Positions 1-11,806 are shown, counted from the stretch's first letter. The stretch: DNA of 64,000 nucleotides from Arthrobacter globiformis NBRC 12137 (GCF_000238915.1 NZ_BAEG01000039.1:80037-144036), one strand, 5' to 3'. Numbers and translations: made by a program. Notes: generated by a model from the letters alone, not told the origin.

Positions 1-403
1 GGAGCCGCTGGGGCCAGAACGCCTTGTGGTAGAGGCGCCACAGAATCCGCACCGGGGCCGGCAGGAATCCCGGCGGTGCCGGGTGTTCGTAGTAGATGAG
101 GTCGTGCAGGGTCAGCACCAGGCCGTACTTGCGCCCCCACGTCCCCATGGTCTGCATGGGGCACACCACCACATCCGCCCCGAGCTGGTTGACTTTCCGC
201 GCCACGAAGAGCTCGGCGGGGGAGAGCGGGCTGCTGATGAGCGTGTACGGAACGTCGGGAAGCAAGGCCAGTTGCCGGAGGTCGCTGATGAGCATGGACA
301 CATCGGCGATCTTTGAGACGGCGGCGATGAGGCTGGAGCCGTAGCGGCTGATCCCGTCGTGGTGGTCCGTCCGGGTGAAACGGGCGTCGATGACTATCTT
401 CAC
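1..403 (-). CDS. Glycosyltransferase, N-terminal part (cut by window edge)
   Basis: The first 134 residues are visible and the rest lies beyond the left edge. The protein begins MKIVIDARF and continues with DGISRYGSSL, the usual opening of GT-B fold glycosyltransferases of the GT4 / GT1 type (N-terminal Rossmann half binding the acceptor). A further segment, LTLHDLIYYEHP, fits the conserved HD region of these enzymes. The start is GTG at 403, whose TGA overlap (GTGA) with the stop of the upstream hydrolase indicates translational coupling. The sugar and acceptor cannot be told from this half. It is the last visible gene of a minus-strand run aldo/keto reductase - hydrolase - glycosyltransferase. 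Confidence 0.8.
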   Translation of the reverse strand, partial: MKIVIDARFTRTDHHDGISRYGSSLIAAVSKIADVSMLISDLRQLALLPDVPYTLISSPLSPAELFVARKVNQLGADVVVCPMQTMGTWGRKYGLVLTLHDLIYYEHPAPPGFLPAPVRILWRLYHKAFWPQRL

Positions 404-1329
404 GCGGGGTGGTCCTTAAGGAAGCGGCGGATGAATCCTGCGGCAGGTTCGGGCGTTTCGTAGTGGATCAGGTGGCCGACGCCGGGGATGACATCGAGCG
501 TCGCGTCGGGAAGCAGCCCGGCAAGCCGGTGCTGATCCCGCAGCAGGGCGATTTCGTCCTTTTCGCCGGCGACCAGCAGCACAGGCAGGGTGAGCCGCGG
601 CGCGACCTCGGCCACGTTGCTGCTGACGGACGCGGTGAAGGATTCCAGCAGGCTTTCCCGGTTCGCGAACGCACTGAAGTACGCGTGGTGCTGCCCGTGG
701 ATGAACCGCAGCAGGTCCTTGTCCTTCGTCTTCGCCATGGCCATGCTCATCACCCGCACGATGAGCGGGCTGCGGAGCAGGGCCAGGCCAAGGGGGCGGG
801 GGAGCCGCGCGGAGAGGCGGTAGTACAGCACAGCCAGCCGGGTCATGAGGCCCTTGGGGCCTTCGAGTGCGGGCGCTGCGATGGGGTTGACCAGGATGAG
901 CGGGCGGACGGCGTCCGGATGGTCGGCGACAAAGTGCGCGGCCACGATGGAACCGAACGAGTGCCCCAGCAGGACGGTGTCCGGCCCGAGTCCGAGGGCA
1001 TTCATGAAGTCGCTGATGAACCGTCCGTAGCGTTCCACGGTATGGGCGGCGTCGGTGAACGGGCCGGAGCTGCCAAAACCTGGAAGGTCCGGCATGATCA
1101 GGCGCATCTCCGGCAGCTGGTCGGCCACCCGCAGCAGCCCGTGGTGGTCCCCGCGGAAGCCGTGGATGACCAGGACGGTCCGGGTTTCAGCCGTGGTCCT
1201 TTCCGGTTCGTAGACCCAATAGGCAACGCTGCTGCCGGCCAGCTGCGTTGTGGATGCACGGGTGCGGGCGGCGAGTCCGCTGCTGACGAAGGACGGTGCT
1301 GTAGCGGGCTCGGAGTCGGCTGTTCTCAT
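400..1329 (-). CDS. Alpha/beta fold hydrolase
   Basis: A 309-residue cytoplasmic alpha/beta hydrolase; no signal peptide or membrane helix is seen. The oxyanion-hole strand is VLVIHGFRGD (about residue 52), the nucleophile elbow is LLGHSFGS (about 143), the acid is probably the Asp in VAGEKDE, and the catalytic His is in PGVGHLIHYETPE near the C-terminus. This complete triad supports an active esterase or lipase-like enzyme, but the substrate is unknown. The gene starts 14 nt after the aldo/keto reductase stop and overlaps the glycosyltransferase start by 4 nt, so the three are probably one transcript. No good ribosome binding site precedes the ATG, which would fit coupling to the upstream gene. 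Confidence 0.85.
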   Translation of the reverse strand: MRTADSEPATAPSFVSSGLAARTRASTTQLAGSSVAYWVYEPERTTAETRTVLVIHGFRGDHHGLLRVADQLPEMRLIMPDLPGFGSSGPFTDAAHTVERYGRFISDFMNALGLGPDTVLLGHSFGSIVAAHFVADHPDAVRPLILVNPIAAPALEGPKGLMTRLAVLYYRLSARLPRPLGLALLRSPLIVRVMSMAMAKTKDKDLLRFIHGQHHAYFSAFANRESLLESFTASVSSNVAEVAPRLTLPVLLVAGEKDEIALLRDQHRLAGLLPDATLDVIPGVGHLIHYETPEPAAGFIRRFLKDHPA

Positions 1330-1343
1330 CTGCTGGGGGAGTC

Positions 1344-2213
1344 CTAGTTGACGTTGTCGGGGTGGGAGCCTGTGCGGTGGCCGCGGTCCAGTGCTTCGAT
1401 GTCAGCCATGTCCAGGGCGGAGAGCTCGAAGCCGAAGACGTCGAGGTTCTCGCGGATCCTGGCGGCTGAGCTTGCCTTCGGGATGGTGACGTGGCCCAGC
1501 TGCAGCTGCCAGCGCAGGATGACCTGCGCGGCGCTCACCTTGTGCTCCGCCGCGAGGGCGCCGATGACGGGATCCTCCAGCACCTGGCCGCGGCCCAGGG
1601 GGCTCCACGCTTCGGTGAGGATTCCCAGCTCGCGGTGCTTTTCCCGGAGCTCGGCCTGCTGCAGCCACGGATGCAGTTCGATCTGGTTGACGGCTGGCAC
1701 CACTTCGGCTGTTTCCAGCAGCTGGTCCAGGTGCAGCGGCTGGAAGTTGGACACGCCGATGGCCCGCACCTTGCCCTCGCGGTACAGCGTCTCCAGGGCG
1801 CGGTATGTCTCCTGGAACAGGCCCCGCTTCGCGCACGGCCAGTGGATCAGGTACATGTCCACATATTCCAGGCCGAGGTTGATCATGGACGTGTCGAAGG
1901 CCCGCAGCGTCGCGTCGTAGCCGTGGTCGTCGTTCCAGACCTTGGTGGTGATGAACAGATCCTCGCGGGAAGTACTGTGGGCGGCCTCGCCTGAACCGCC
2001 GGCGGCGGCTTCCGTGGCGAACAGGTCTACCAGGCCGCGCGCCACCCCGGATTCGTTCCCGTACATGGCCGCCGTATCAAAATGCCGGTATCCGGCGTCT
2101 AGGGCGGTCAATACCAGGTTGGCGGTGTCTTTCGGCGGAACCTTGTAAAGCCCGAAACCCAACTGGTCGATCAGCACGCCGTTGTTCAGGCTGAGCCGGG
2201 GTGAGGTAGTCAT
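1344..2213 (-). CDS. Aldo/keto reductase
   Basis: A 289-residue NADPH-dependent aldo/keto reductase of the 2,5-diketo-D-gluconate reductase type. The catalytic tetrad is visible: Asp in HFDTAAMYGNE, Tyr in the same motif, Lys in TTKVWND and His in LIHWPCAKRG. The cofactor-binding C-terminal segment IPKASSAARIREN is intact. An Ala/Gly/Ser-rich insertion (about residues 70-82) extends one surface loop. The physiological carbonyl substrate cannot be predicted. There is no Shine-Dalgarno; TAGAGT at 2221-2226 lies 7 nt before the ATG, so the mRNA may be leaderless. It heads the minus-strand run with the hydrolase and glycosyltransferase. Confidence 0.9.
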   Translation of the reverse strand: MTTSPRLSLNNGVLIDQLGFGLYKVPPKDTANLVLTALDAGYRHFDTAAMYGNESGVARGLVDLFATEAAAGGSGEAAHSTSREDLFITTKVWNDDHGYDATLRAFDTSMINLGLEYVDMYLIHWPCAKRGLFQETYRALETLYREGKVRAIGVSNFQPLHLDQLLETAEVVPAVNQIELHPWLQQAELREKHRELGILTEAWSPLGRGQVLEDPVIGALAAEHKVSAAQVILRWQLQLGHVTIPKASSAARIRENLDVFGFELSALDMADIEALDRGHRTGSHPDNVN

Positions 2214-2290
2214 GGATACGACTCTACCGATACCGCGCCGCCGCGCGCGTGACCGGCAGGCGCAGTGTCAGCCGCTGGTGTGGCCGGGAC

Positions 2291-2653
2291 TCAGCCCCAG
2301 CAGAGACAGAAGGGGTGGCCGGCCGGGTCCGCGTAGACCTGGAAGCCCTCGTCGGAGGTGATGTCGTCCGCCGGCTTCAGCAGGCGTGCTCCGAGCGACA
2401 GGGCCTCCTCGTGGGCGGACGCGATGTCCTCAACATAGAGGTCAAGGTGGATCTGCTGCGGGTTCCCGTCAGGCCATTCCGGCGGCACGTGGTTGGGCGC
2501 AAGCTGAAAGCCGAGGCGCGGGTTCCCGTCGACGCTGACCGTGTGCCAGTCGTCCTCCGCGTCCACGGTGCCGCCGAGCAGCCCGGCCCAGAAGGCGCTC
2601 TCGGCGGGGAGGTCGGCGGCGTCGAACACGACAATCTGTCTGCTGATTTTCAT
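2291..2653 (-). CDS. VOC (glyoxalase/bleomycin resistance fold) protein
   Basis: A 120-residue protein of the vicinal-oxygen-chelate superfamily, Glyoxalase_6-like. The start ATG at 2653 is chosen because it opens the conserved first strand (MKISRQIVVFDAADL) and is preceded by AAGGATG at proper spacing; an upstream in-frame start would add 49 unconserved residues. IHLDLYVEDIASAHEEA and VYADPAGHPFCLCWG are the typical second-half strands. These small proteins are usually metal-binding or drug/xenobiotic related, but no substrate can be assigned. It is divergent from katG, with about 145 bp between starts. Confidence 0.8.
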   Translation of the reverse strand: MKISRQIVVFDAADLPAESAFWAGLLGGTVDAEDDWHTVSVDGNPRLGFQLAPNHVPPEWPDGNPQQIHLDLYVEDIASAHEEALSLGARLLKPADDITSDEGFQVYADPAGHPFCLCWG

Positions 2654-2732
2654 GCGGTCATCCTTGCATGACGGCAGCGATTTGCCGAGATCCCCGACGA
2701 CGAGGGGCTCTCCCCGCGGCCTCCGCCCGTGA

Positions 2733-5093
<2,361 letters not shown>

Positions 5094-5102
5094 CCCGGAC
5101 GT

Positions 5103-5161
5103 CCGCGCCGGCCACAGATGCGGCCGGCGCGGGGCAGCCGGCGTCCGGACGACGCCGGCTG
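5103..5161. terminator. Two tandem hairpins between convergent katG and sorC-type gene
   Basis: Two 11-bp perfect stems lie in the 90-bp gap: arms 5103-5113 with 5122-5132, and arms 5135-5145 with 5151-5161. There is no clear U-run on either strand. They probably serve as a bidirectional terminator for the two convergent genes, which is an inference from position. Confidence 0.55.
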
Positions 5162-5183
5162 CGTCACCTATCCCGCCCGCAGT

Positions 5184-6146
5184 TCAGGCGGCCTCCTCGA
5201 AGCTAACCAGCCGCCGGGCCGAGGCCTCATCGAGGATCAGATCAGTGGCCAGCCCGGCCACCAGCGCCCCGCGGAGCCCGTTGATCTTGGACGCGCCGGA
5301 CACCACACAGATCCGGCGGCGCACCTGGCGGAGCTGGTCCAGCGACGGTCCGGTGGAGCGTTCATTCAGGGTGATGCCGTCCGAGGAGCCATCGCCGCGG
5401 AAGAAGACCGTGGCCACATCCCCAACGACGTCGGACTTCGCCAGGGTGGCCAGGTCGTCTTCATCGAGGTAGCCGCCGGCGTACACGTGGCTGGGGTAGT
5501 CGGCATCCACTGAACCCACGCCGAAGATCGCGATGCTCATTCGGGACTGCAGATCGAGGATGCGCTGCACGCTCCGCTCATTCCACATCGCGGTCTTCGT
5601 GGCGGCGTGGTCGAAGAAGGCCGGCACGGGAAACTGTTCAACCCGCGCCCCGTAGGCGCTGCCGAAGCGCCGCATGATGTCGCTGGCGTAGGTGATGCCG
5701 GTGGTCTGCATGTTGCCCGCACCGTTCAGCTGCACCACCACGCTGTCGTGGGTGATCTTGCGCGTCAGGTGCCGGCTTACCGCGCTCAGGGTGGAGCCCC
5801 AGGCCACGCCGATGATGGCGTTGGAGTCCACAACCGGGCCGATGGTACGTGCGGCCTGCATTGCCACACGGTCCAGCGTTTCTGCCTCATTCAGGGTGTC
5901 CAGGACGGGCACCACGTGCACATCCACCTTGTACTGGGCCCGGATCAGCCGCTCCAGTTCCGGGCCTGTGTCCAGCGGGCTGCGGATCTGGATCTGGACC
6001 AGACCCGTTTCCCGGGCCGTTGAAAGCAGCCGGGAAACCGTGGACCGGGAGGTCCGCAATTCCCGGGCGATGGCGTCCATGGTGAGGTCCTGCATGTAGT
6101 AGAGCTGGGCCGCGCGCAGCGCTTCGGAATGTCGGGGACGGGGCAT
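5184..6146 (-). CDS. SorC/DeoR-type sugar-binding transcriptional regulator of the glycerol locus
   Basis: A 320-residue regulator: an N-terminal helix-turn-helix (about residues 15-50, AIARELRTSRSTVSRLL) followed by the SorC-family effector domain (VAWGSTLSAVSRHL, QLNGAGNMQTTG, FGVGSVDAD, INGLRGAL). That domain binds phosphorylated sugars in characterised members. ATG 6146 is chosen because it directly precedes the HTH; a longer frame upstream has no family similarity. It is divergent from glpD, so glycerol-3-phosphate or a related phosphate is the likely effector (inference). A 14-bp inverted repeat, TGCACgtttGTGCA, lies 14 bp upstream of its start and could be an autoregulatory operator. 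Confidence 0.85.
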   Translation of the reverse strand: MPRPRHSEALRAAQLYYMQDLTMDAIARELRTSRSTVSRLLSTARETGLVQIQIRSPLDTGPELERLIRAQYKVDVHVVPVLDTLNEAETLDRVAMQAARTIGPVVDSNAIIGVAWGSTLSAVSRHLTRKITHDSVVVQLNGAGNMQTTGITYASDIMRRFGSAYGARVEQFPVPAFFDHAATKTAMWNERSVQRILDLQSRMSIAIFGVGSVDADYPSHVYAGGYLDEDDLATLAKSDVVGDVATVFFRGDGSSDGITLNERSTGPSLDQLRQVRRRICVVSGASKINGLRGALVAGLATDLILDEASARRLVSFEEAA

Positions 6147-6160
6147 GCATCTATCCGTTC

Positions 6161-6210
6161 TGCACGTTTGTGCATAGTGCTTGACGTTATTTTCCAATAA
6201 TTCAAACAAT
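6161..6210. promoter_or_regulatory. Divergent sorC/glpD control region with two candidate operators
   Basis: The AT-rich stretch between the divergent genes carries two inverted repeats: TGCACgtttGTGCA (6161-6174) and TTATTttccAATAA (6187-6200). A possible glpD promoter is TTGACG (6181-6186) with AACAAT (6205-6210), an 18-nt spacer; the second palindrome then lies inside the spacer. A small hairpin (cgcacc / ggtgcg, 6226-6241) sits in the glpD leader. The repeats are read directly; their role as regulator sites is inferred. Confidence 0.5.
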
Positions 6211-6284
6211 AGTGGTGAACGGCCCCGCACCTTTCGGTGCGCCGTCCGAAACAACCCCTCCGTACCAAACCCAAAGGAGCAGAT

Positions 6285-8042
6285 TTGGGACTCAAGGATT
6301 CATCCGGCCATACCAACAGCGCTACCGCCCGCGGCGCGGAGCGCGAGTCCGTCTCCCGGCTGCGCCGGCGGCCCAAGGCCAGGGTCCTGATCATCGGTGG
6401 CGGCATCAACGGCGTCGGAACATTCCGTGACCTCGCCCTGCAGGGCGTCGACGTGGCGTTGGTGGAGCGCGGCGACTACTGCCAGGGCGCCAGCGGCGCC
6501 TCCTCGCACATGATTCACGGCGGCATCCGCTATCTGGAAAACGGCGAATTCCGTCTCGTCCGGGAATCCGTGGTTGAGCGCAACAGGCTCCTTCGGATCG
6601 CGCCCCATTACGTGAAGCCGCTGCAGACCACCATTCCGATTTTCAGCACATTCTCCGGTGTCCTGGCTGCGCCCCTGCGGTTCCTGACCCACAAGCAGCA
6701 GGGCAAGCCCAAGGAGCGCGGCGCGTTCCTCATCAAGCTGGGACTCAGTCTCTACGACTCCTTCTCCCGCGACGGCGGCAGCGTCCCGCGCCACCAGTTC
6801 CGCACGCGGCAGAAGGCTCTGGCCGAACTTCCGATGTTGCACCCTGGCGTCAAATACACGGCCACCTACTTCGATGCGTCCGTGCACAACCCCGAACGAC
6901 TCACCCTGGACGTCCTGCAGGACGGCGAGAAGGCGGGCGGCCGGGCCAGCAACTACCTGTCCCTGGCGTCCGTCAGACCCAACGCAGACGGTTCCAGCAC
7001 CGCGACGCTCCGCGACGAACTGACCGCCAAGGAATTTACCTTCACCGCGGACGTCATCGTCAACACCACCGGCGCCTGGGTGGACCTCACCAACCAGGCC
7101 ATGGGGGCGCCCACCACGTTCATGGGTGGGACGAAGGGCTCACATATCGTCCTTGACCACCCGGGCCTGCTCGCTGCCTGCAAGGGACGCGAGATCTTCT
7201 TCGAACACACGGACGGCAGGATCGTTCTGATCTACCCCATGGGCGACCGTGTGCTCGTGGGAACCACCGACGTCGACGCCGACATGTCCGAAGACGCCGT
7301 CTGCACGGACGGCGAGATCGACTATTTCATCGACCTGATCGGCCACGTCTTCCCGGACATCGCCGTGAACCGCGGACAAATCGTGTACACGTTCTCGGGC
7401 GTGCGTCCGCTGCCCCGGCACGACGCCACCCAGCCGGGCTTCGTATCGCGGGACTACCGCATCGAACGCCGGGCACAGGGAGGCGGCGCCGCCGTGCTCA
7501 GCCTGGTGGGCGGCAAGTGGACCACCTTCCGTGCCCTCGCCGAACACCTTGCCGACGACGTCCTCGCCGAACTGGGGGCGGAACGGAAAATTTCGACGGC
7601 GAAACTCCCCATCGGCGGCGGCGCCCGGTTCCCGGACAGCGAGGCCGGAATCCAGCAGTGGATTAAGACACACATGACCGCAGCCCGCGACGCCGACCGG
7701 ACCGCCGGACTCCTCACCAGGTACGGCACCCGTGCCGAGGAAGTCATCGGGTATCTCGACGCCGGTCCCGACCGACTGCTCCGCTCCACCCGGGAGCTGA
7801 GCGTCAGGGAACTGCAGTTCATGGCGGCCCACGAACAGATCGGCCACCTCGTGGACGTGCTGATCCGGCGCACCTCGCTGGCCTTCCGCGGACTGGTCAC
7901 CGGGGAGCTGCTGAACGAAGTTGCTGAAGCCTTGGCCGAGCCGCTCGGCTGGGATGCGGCAGGGGTTGCCGCTGAGATCAACCACGCGCAGGAGGTGCTG
8001 AAGCGACACCACGGCGTCGAAGTCCACAGCCTCGTCGCCTAG
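6285..8042 (+). CDS. glpD: FAD-dependent glycerol-3-phosphate dehydrogenase
   Basis: Oxidises sn-glycerol-3-phosphate to dihydroxyacetone phosphate at the inner face of the membrane, feeding electrons to quinone. The dinucleotide-binding motif VLIIGGGINGVGTFRD is near residue 33, GASGASSHMIHGGIRYLE is the conserved second FAD/substrate segment, and LIYPMGDRVLVGTTD and LVGGKWTTFR follow in order. The C-terminal helical DAO_C domain is complete. Start is TTG at 6285 (585 residues), supported by AAAGGAG at 6273-6279; the frame stays open upstream but without an SD. First gene of a glpD-glpF-glpK run with gaps of 58 and 75 bp. Confidence 0.95.
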   Translation: MGLKDSSGHTNSATARGAERESVSRLRRRPKARVLIIGGGINGVGTFRDLALQGVDVALVERGDYCQGASGASSHMIHGGIRYLENGEFRLVRESVVERNRLLRIAPHYVKPLQTTIPIFSTFSGVLAAPLRFLTHKQQGKPKERGAFLIKLGLSLYDSFSRDGGSVPRHQFRTRQKALAELPMLHPGVKYTATYFDASVHNPERLTLDVLQDGEKAGGRASNYLSLASVRPNADGSSTATLRDELTAKEFTFTADVIVNTTGAWVDLTNQAMGAPTTFMGGTKGSHIVLDHPGLLAACKGREIFFEHTDGRIVLIYPMGDRVLVGTTDVDADMSEDAVCTDGEIDYFIDLIGHVFPDIAVNRGQIVYTFSGVRPLPRHDATQPGFVSRDYRIERRAQGGGAAVLSLVGGKWTTFRALAEHLADDVLAELGAERKISTAKLPIGGGARFPDSEAGIQQWIKTHMTAARDADRTAGLLTRYGTRAEEVIGYLDAGPDRLLRSTRELSVRELQFMAAHEQIGHLVDVLIRRTSLAFRGLVTGELLNEVAEALAEPLGWDAAGVAAEINHAQEVLKRHHGVEVHSLVA

Positions 8043-8100
8043 CGGGAAACCGTCCTTCAAACACGCGAAGGACTGACAACAGAAAATAGAGGAGTCAAAG

Positions 8101-8847
8101 ATGTCTCTTGGATTGGTTTTTCTTTCCGAAGTCTTCGGAACCGCGATGCTGACCCTGCTGGGTTGCGGTGTGGTGGCCAACGTTGCGCTCAAAGGCACGA
8201 AGGGCAACAACGGAGGCTTCCTGATGGTCACCTGGGGATGGGGCATCGCCGTCTTCGCCGGTGTCTACGTCGCCGCCAGGTCGGGCTCGCACCTGAACCC
8301 TGCCGTCACGCTGGGCCTTCTATTGAACGGCAAACCGGAGTACGCGGCGGGTGTTCCGGTGGACTTTGCCTCCACGCTCACGTATTTCGGCGGTGAACTG
8401 ACCGGCGCCTTCCTGGGTGCCGTACTGACGTGGCTGGCGCACAAGCAGCACTTCGACGCCGAACCCGAGCCCGCGAACAAACTCGGCGTCTTCTCCACGG
8501 GCCCGGCCATCCGGTCCACGCCCTGGAACCTGATCACGGAAATCATCGGCACCTTCGTGCTCGTCTTCGTCATCCTCACCTTTGGCGGGACACCGTCGGG
8601 GCTTGGTCCGTTGGCGGTGGCGCTGCTCGTCGTCGGTATCGGTGTCTCGCTGGGCGGACCCACCGGCTACGCCATCAACCCCGCCCGTGACCTCGGGCCG
8701 CGCATCGCACACGCGATCCTGCCCATCAAGGGCAAGGGATCCAGCGACTGGAGCTACTCCTGGATCCCGGTGGTCGGGCCGCTCGTTGGCGGCGCGCTGG
8801 CTGGCCTCGTGGGGTATCTGCCCATCGTGTTCACGGCCGCCACCTGA
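8101..8847 (+). CDS. glpF: Glycerol uptake facilitator (MIP/aquaglyceroporin)
   Basis: A 248-residue major intrinsic protein with six membrane helices. Both pore motifs are intact: HLNPAVTLG (Asn about residue 66) and AINPARDLGPR (Asn about 193). The Asp after the second NPA-Arg (NPARD) is the residue typical of glycerol-conducting rather than water-only channels. It passes glycerol into the cell by facilitated diffusion, where GlpK traps it. A GAGGAG site at 8088-8093 precedes the ATG. It lies between glpD and glpK and is surely co-transcribed with them. Confidence 0.95.
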   Translation: MSLGLVFLSEVFGTAMLTLLGCGVVANVALKGTKGNNGGFLMVTWGWGIAVFAGVYVAARSGSHLNPAVTLGLLLNGKPEYAAGVPVDFASTLTYFGGELTGAFLGAVLTWLAHKQHFDAEPEPANKLGVFSTGPAIRSTPWNLITEIIGTFVLVFVILTFGGTPSGLGPLAVALLVVGIGVSLGGPTGYAINPARDLGPRIAHAILPIKGKGSSDWSYSWIPVVGPLVGGALAGLVGYLPIVFTAAT

Positions 8848-8922
8848 CGCGCGGCACCCGTTCCGAAACCATATCCATAGCCACATCTCTTCAAACGCAA
8901 GCACAACGACAAGGACGTCATC

Positions 8923-10437
8923 ATGAGCCAATACGTAATCGCCGTCGACCAGGGCACCACCAGCACCCGCGCCATCGTCTTCGACCAGAGCGGCAGCATC
9001 GTGTCCTCCGGCCAGATGGAACACGAACAGATCTTCCCGCAGGCCGGCTGGGTGGAGCACGATCCCGCGGAAATCTGGGACAACACCCGCGAGGTCATCG
9101 GCTCCGCCCTCTCAAAGGCGAACCTGACCCGGCACGACATTGCCGCCGTCGGCATCACCAACCAGCGTGAAACGGCGGTGGTCTGGGACAAGACCACCGG
9201 CAAAGCGATCTACAACGCGATCGTGTGGCAGGACACCCGGACCCAGCCCATCGTGGACGAACTGGCGAAGGACGGGGGAGCGGACCGGTTCAAGCAGAAG
9301 GTGGGGCTGCCGCTGGCCACCTACTTCTCCGGAACCAAGATCAAGTGGATCCTGGACAACGTCGACGGTGCGCGGGAGAAGGCCGAGGCCGGGGACCTGG
9401 TCTTCGGCAACACCGACTGCTGGGTGCTGTGGAACCTCACCGGTGGCGTTGATGGCGGCGTGCACGTCACCGACGTGACCAACGCGTCCAGGACCATGTT
9501 CATGGACCTCGACACGCTGCAGTGGGATGAGGAAATCCTGGGTATCTTCGGAGTTCCGGCGTCCATGATGCCCGCCATCAAGTCCTCCTCAGAGGTCTAC
9601 GGCACGGTCCACACCTCGCAGCTGCTGCGGGAGGTCCCGGTGGCCGGCATCCTCGGTGACCAGCAGGCCGCCACGTTCGGCCAGGCTGCGTTTGAGACCG
9701 GCGAAGCGAAAAACACCTACGGCACCGGATGCTTCCTGATCTTCAACACCGGCGAGGAGATCGTGCACTCCAAGAACGGGCTGCTGACCACCGTCGGCTA
9801 CAAGCTAGGCGACGCGGCACCGCACTACGCGCTGGAAGGCTCGATCGCCGTCACCGGTTCGCTCATCCAGTGGCTGCGGGACAACCTGAACATGATCAGC
9901 AGCGCCCCCGAAGTGGAGTCCCTCGCCGCCTCGGTCAAGGACAACGGCGGCGTGTACATCGTCCCCGCGTTCTCCGGACTCTTCGCGCCCTACTGGCGTT
10001 CGGACGCCCGGGGCGCCATCGTCGGCCTGACCAGGTTCGTTAACAAGAGCCACATCGCCAGGGCCGCGCTTGAGGCCACGGCTTTCCAGACCCGCGAGGT
10101 GTTGGACGCCGTCAACGCTGACTCGGGCGTTCCGCTCACGGAACTGAAGGTCGACGGCGGGATGGTCGCCAACGATGCCCTCATGCAGTTCCAGGCAGAC
10201 ATCCTCGGCGTGCCGGTCATCCGCCCGAAGGTGGTGGAAACCACTGCCCTGGGTGCGGCGTACGCGGCCGGCCTCGCCGTCGGCTTCTGGAAGGACCTCG
10301 GCGAGCTGTCCGCCAACTGGTCGGAGGACAAGCGCTGGGAGCCGAACATGGACACCGAGGAGCGGGAACGGCAGCTGCGGCTCTGGAAGAAGGCCGTCAC
10401 CAAGTCCATGGACTGGGTCGACGAGGATGTGAGGTAG
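8923..10437 (+). CDS. glpK: Glycerol kinase
   Basis: FGGY-family kinase of 504 residues that phosphorylates glycerol to sn-glycerol-3-phosphate. The N-terminal phosphate-binding loop is [17 protein letters not shown] ([16 protein letters not shown]), the substrate Asp lies in [18 protein letters not shown], and the C-terminal ATPase segment is [19 protein letters not shown]. Length matches the family. SD AAGGA lies 8-12 nt before the ATG. It closes the glycerol operon: uptake (GlpF), phosphorylation (GlpK), oxidation (GlpD). An intrinsic terminator follows 16 bp after its stop. Confidence 0.97.
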   Translation: MSQYVIAVDQGTTSTRAIVFDQSGSIVSSGQMEHEQIFPQAGWVEHDPAEIWDNTREVIGSALSKANLTRHDIAAVGITNQRETAVVWDKTTGKAIYNAIVWQDTRTQPIVDELAKDGGADRFKQKVGLPLATYFSGTKIKWILDNVDGAREKAEAGDLVFGNTDCWVLWNLTGGVDGGVHVTDVTNASRTMFMDLDTLQWDEEILGIFGVPASMMPAIKSSSEVYGTVHTSQLLREVPVAGILGDQQAATFGQAAFETGEAKNTYGTGCFLIFNTGEEIVHSKNGLLTTVGYKLGDAAPHYALEGSIAVTGSLIQWLRDNLNMISSAPEVESLAASVKDNGGVYIVPAFSGLFAPYWRSDARGAIVGLTRFVNKSHIARAALEATAFQTREVLDAVNADSGVPLTELKVDGGMVANDALMQFQADILGVPVIRPKVVETTALGAAYAAGLAVGFWKDLGELSANWSEDKRWEPNMDTEERERQLRLWKKAVTKSMDWVDEDVR

Positions 10438-11806
10438 CCTTCTGCCCCGACAAGGGGCCGGTGACTCCCGCCGGAGTCACCGGCCCCTTTTCTACGTGTC
10501 CAGTTCCCCGTCGTCGTTTGCCTGTTGCCTCATTGCAATACCTCCGGGAAGGGTAATACGTTGCCTCATTTGAAAACCTCCGGATGAGGGCTTCGTTGCC
10601 TCGTTGAAAAACCTCCGGATTGTTTAGCCGTTCCAGGCGCGGTTGACGGGTGATGGGGGCGGGTTTCTTGGCGAGGGCGAGTGTTTCAAGCTCGGCTGTC
10701 AGGGCCAGAATCTGGCGTGAGAGGGCGCCGGGTTTGACGCGTTTGAAGGCTGCATTCATCTGGATGACCGGGCGCTTACGCATGCGCCCGTGCCTGACGG
10801 CACGTTGGTGGGGTGTGGCCGGTGCGTCGTGTTTCTTGGTGACCTTCGCTCCGTGCCGGTGCTTTTCGATGAGTTTTTGCTGCGGCAGCAGGTAGTTGGT
10901 GAAGACGCGGTCCAGCTCCCAGATTTCGTTGAGCTTGTCCAACTCGGCGGGCGTGTCGTAGCGCAGGTAGCCGACCAGTTCCCGGACCCGGGCCCAGTTC
11001 TTCTGCTCCACGTGTGCGCCGTCATTCTTGTTCCCGGGCCGGGAACGGGTGAAGGTGATCTCGTGCGCGTGGCAGTAGGCCAGCAGGTGTTCGTTGATGA
11101 ATTCTGAGCCGTTGTCTGAGTCGATGCCGGCGATGGGGAACGGGAACACCGCGGTGACGTGCTCAAGGGCCTCAAAGACCCATTTGGCGGCCTTGTTCCG
11201 CACCGATCGGTTCACCGTCCATCCGGTGCAGATGTCGGTCACCGTCAGCGTGAAGCAGAACTCGCCGAAGCTGTTGCCGCCCTCGTGACCGACCAGATCG
11301 ATCTCGACAAAGCCCGGGACCGCGTCGTCCCATTCGGCCCAGGTACGGACCGGGATCTGGGACTTCAGCAGCGTGCCCGGCTTGGTATGCGAGCGTCCAC
11401 GCGGGATCAATCTGGCCCGTTCCCCGGCCAGTTTCCGGTCGATGGTGGCCGCGCTCATCCGCATCAGCAACGCGGCCTGCTCATCGGTGATCACAAGCTC
11501 CCCGTCGCGGCGCAGCAACGGCACCAGCACCGGCAGCATCGGAGCCAGCAGCCTGCCGGCCGGAGCGCGCAGCACCGCCCAGCACCTGATCAGCGCTGGC
11601 AGCAGGTCCGGCCCGTAGACCGGCCTCCTGCCCGGCCTTGGCCTAATGATCTTCAGGACCAGGGCATCCCGCAGCGCCGCACGGGCATAGTCGCGATGCC
11701 ATCCGGTCAGCTCGACCAGCTCGTCCAGGATCCGGGACTTCCCTGCACGATCAGCGCTCTGATAGGCGAGGGCCTTCTTCTTCGTCACAGCTTGCCGCTG
11801 GGCCAT
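10397..11806 (-). CDS. IS transposase, DDE integrase-core type, lacking its own stop inside the element
   Basis: About 469 residues from ATG 11806, chosen for the GGAG 6 nt upstream; further in-frame starts exist up to TTG 11839. A helical N-terminal DNA-binding region ([19 protein letters not shown]) is followed by the rve core with the triad Asp170 ([12 protein letters not shown]), Asp231 ([10 protein letters not shown]) and Glu267 (GAHVEQKNW). The triad is intact, so the enzyme could be active. From about residue 400 the reading frame runs through the terminal repeats, leaves the IS, crosses the glpK terminator and ends only inside glpK antisense. The last roughly 33 residues are therefore host-derived. 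A slightly different native end or a small frameshift is possible. Confidence 0.8.
   Translation of the reverse strand: MAQRQAVTKKKALAYQSADRAGKSRILDELVELTGWHRDYARAALRDALVLKIIRPRPGRRPVYGPDLLPALIRCWAVLRAPAGRLLAPMLPVLVPLLRRDGELVITDEQAALLMRMSAATIDRKLAGERARLIPRGRSHTKPGTLLKSQIPVRTWAEWDDAVPGFVEIDLVGHEGGNSFGEFCFTLTVTDICTGWTVNRSVRNKAAKWVFEALEHVTAVFPFPIAGIDSDNGSEFINEHLLAYCHAHEITFTRSRPGNKNDGAHVEQKNWARVRELVGYLRYDTPAELDKLNEIWELDRVFTNYLLPQQKLIEKHRHGAKVTKKHDAPATPHQRAVRHGRMRKRPVIQMNAAFKRVKPGALSRQILALTAELETLALAKKPAPITRQPRLERLNNPEVFQRGNEALIRRFSNEATYYPSRRYCNEATGKRRRGTGHVEKGPVTPAGVTGPLSGQKATSHPRRPSPWTW
10454..10491 (+). terminator. Intrinsic terminator of the glp operon
   Basis: Perfect 15-bp GC-rich stem (10454-10468 with 10473-10487), CGCC loop, then TTTT. 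It sits 16 bp after glpK. On the opposite strand the same hairpin lies inside the open C-terminal extension of the transposase frame. Confidence 0.9.
10525..10618. repeat. Left-end terminal repeats of the IS, three copies
   Basis: Copies at 10525-10546, 10561-10583 and 10596-10618, all reading TTGCCTC(A/G)TT...ACCTCCGG, starting 36 and 35 bp apart. They are inverted relative to the right-end copies. Probably transposase binding sites placed on one DNA face roughly every three to four helical turns (inference). Confidence 0.8.
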
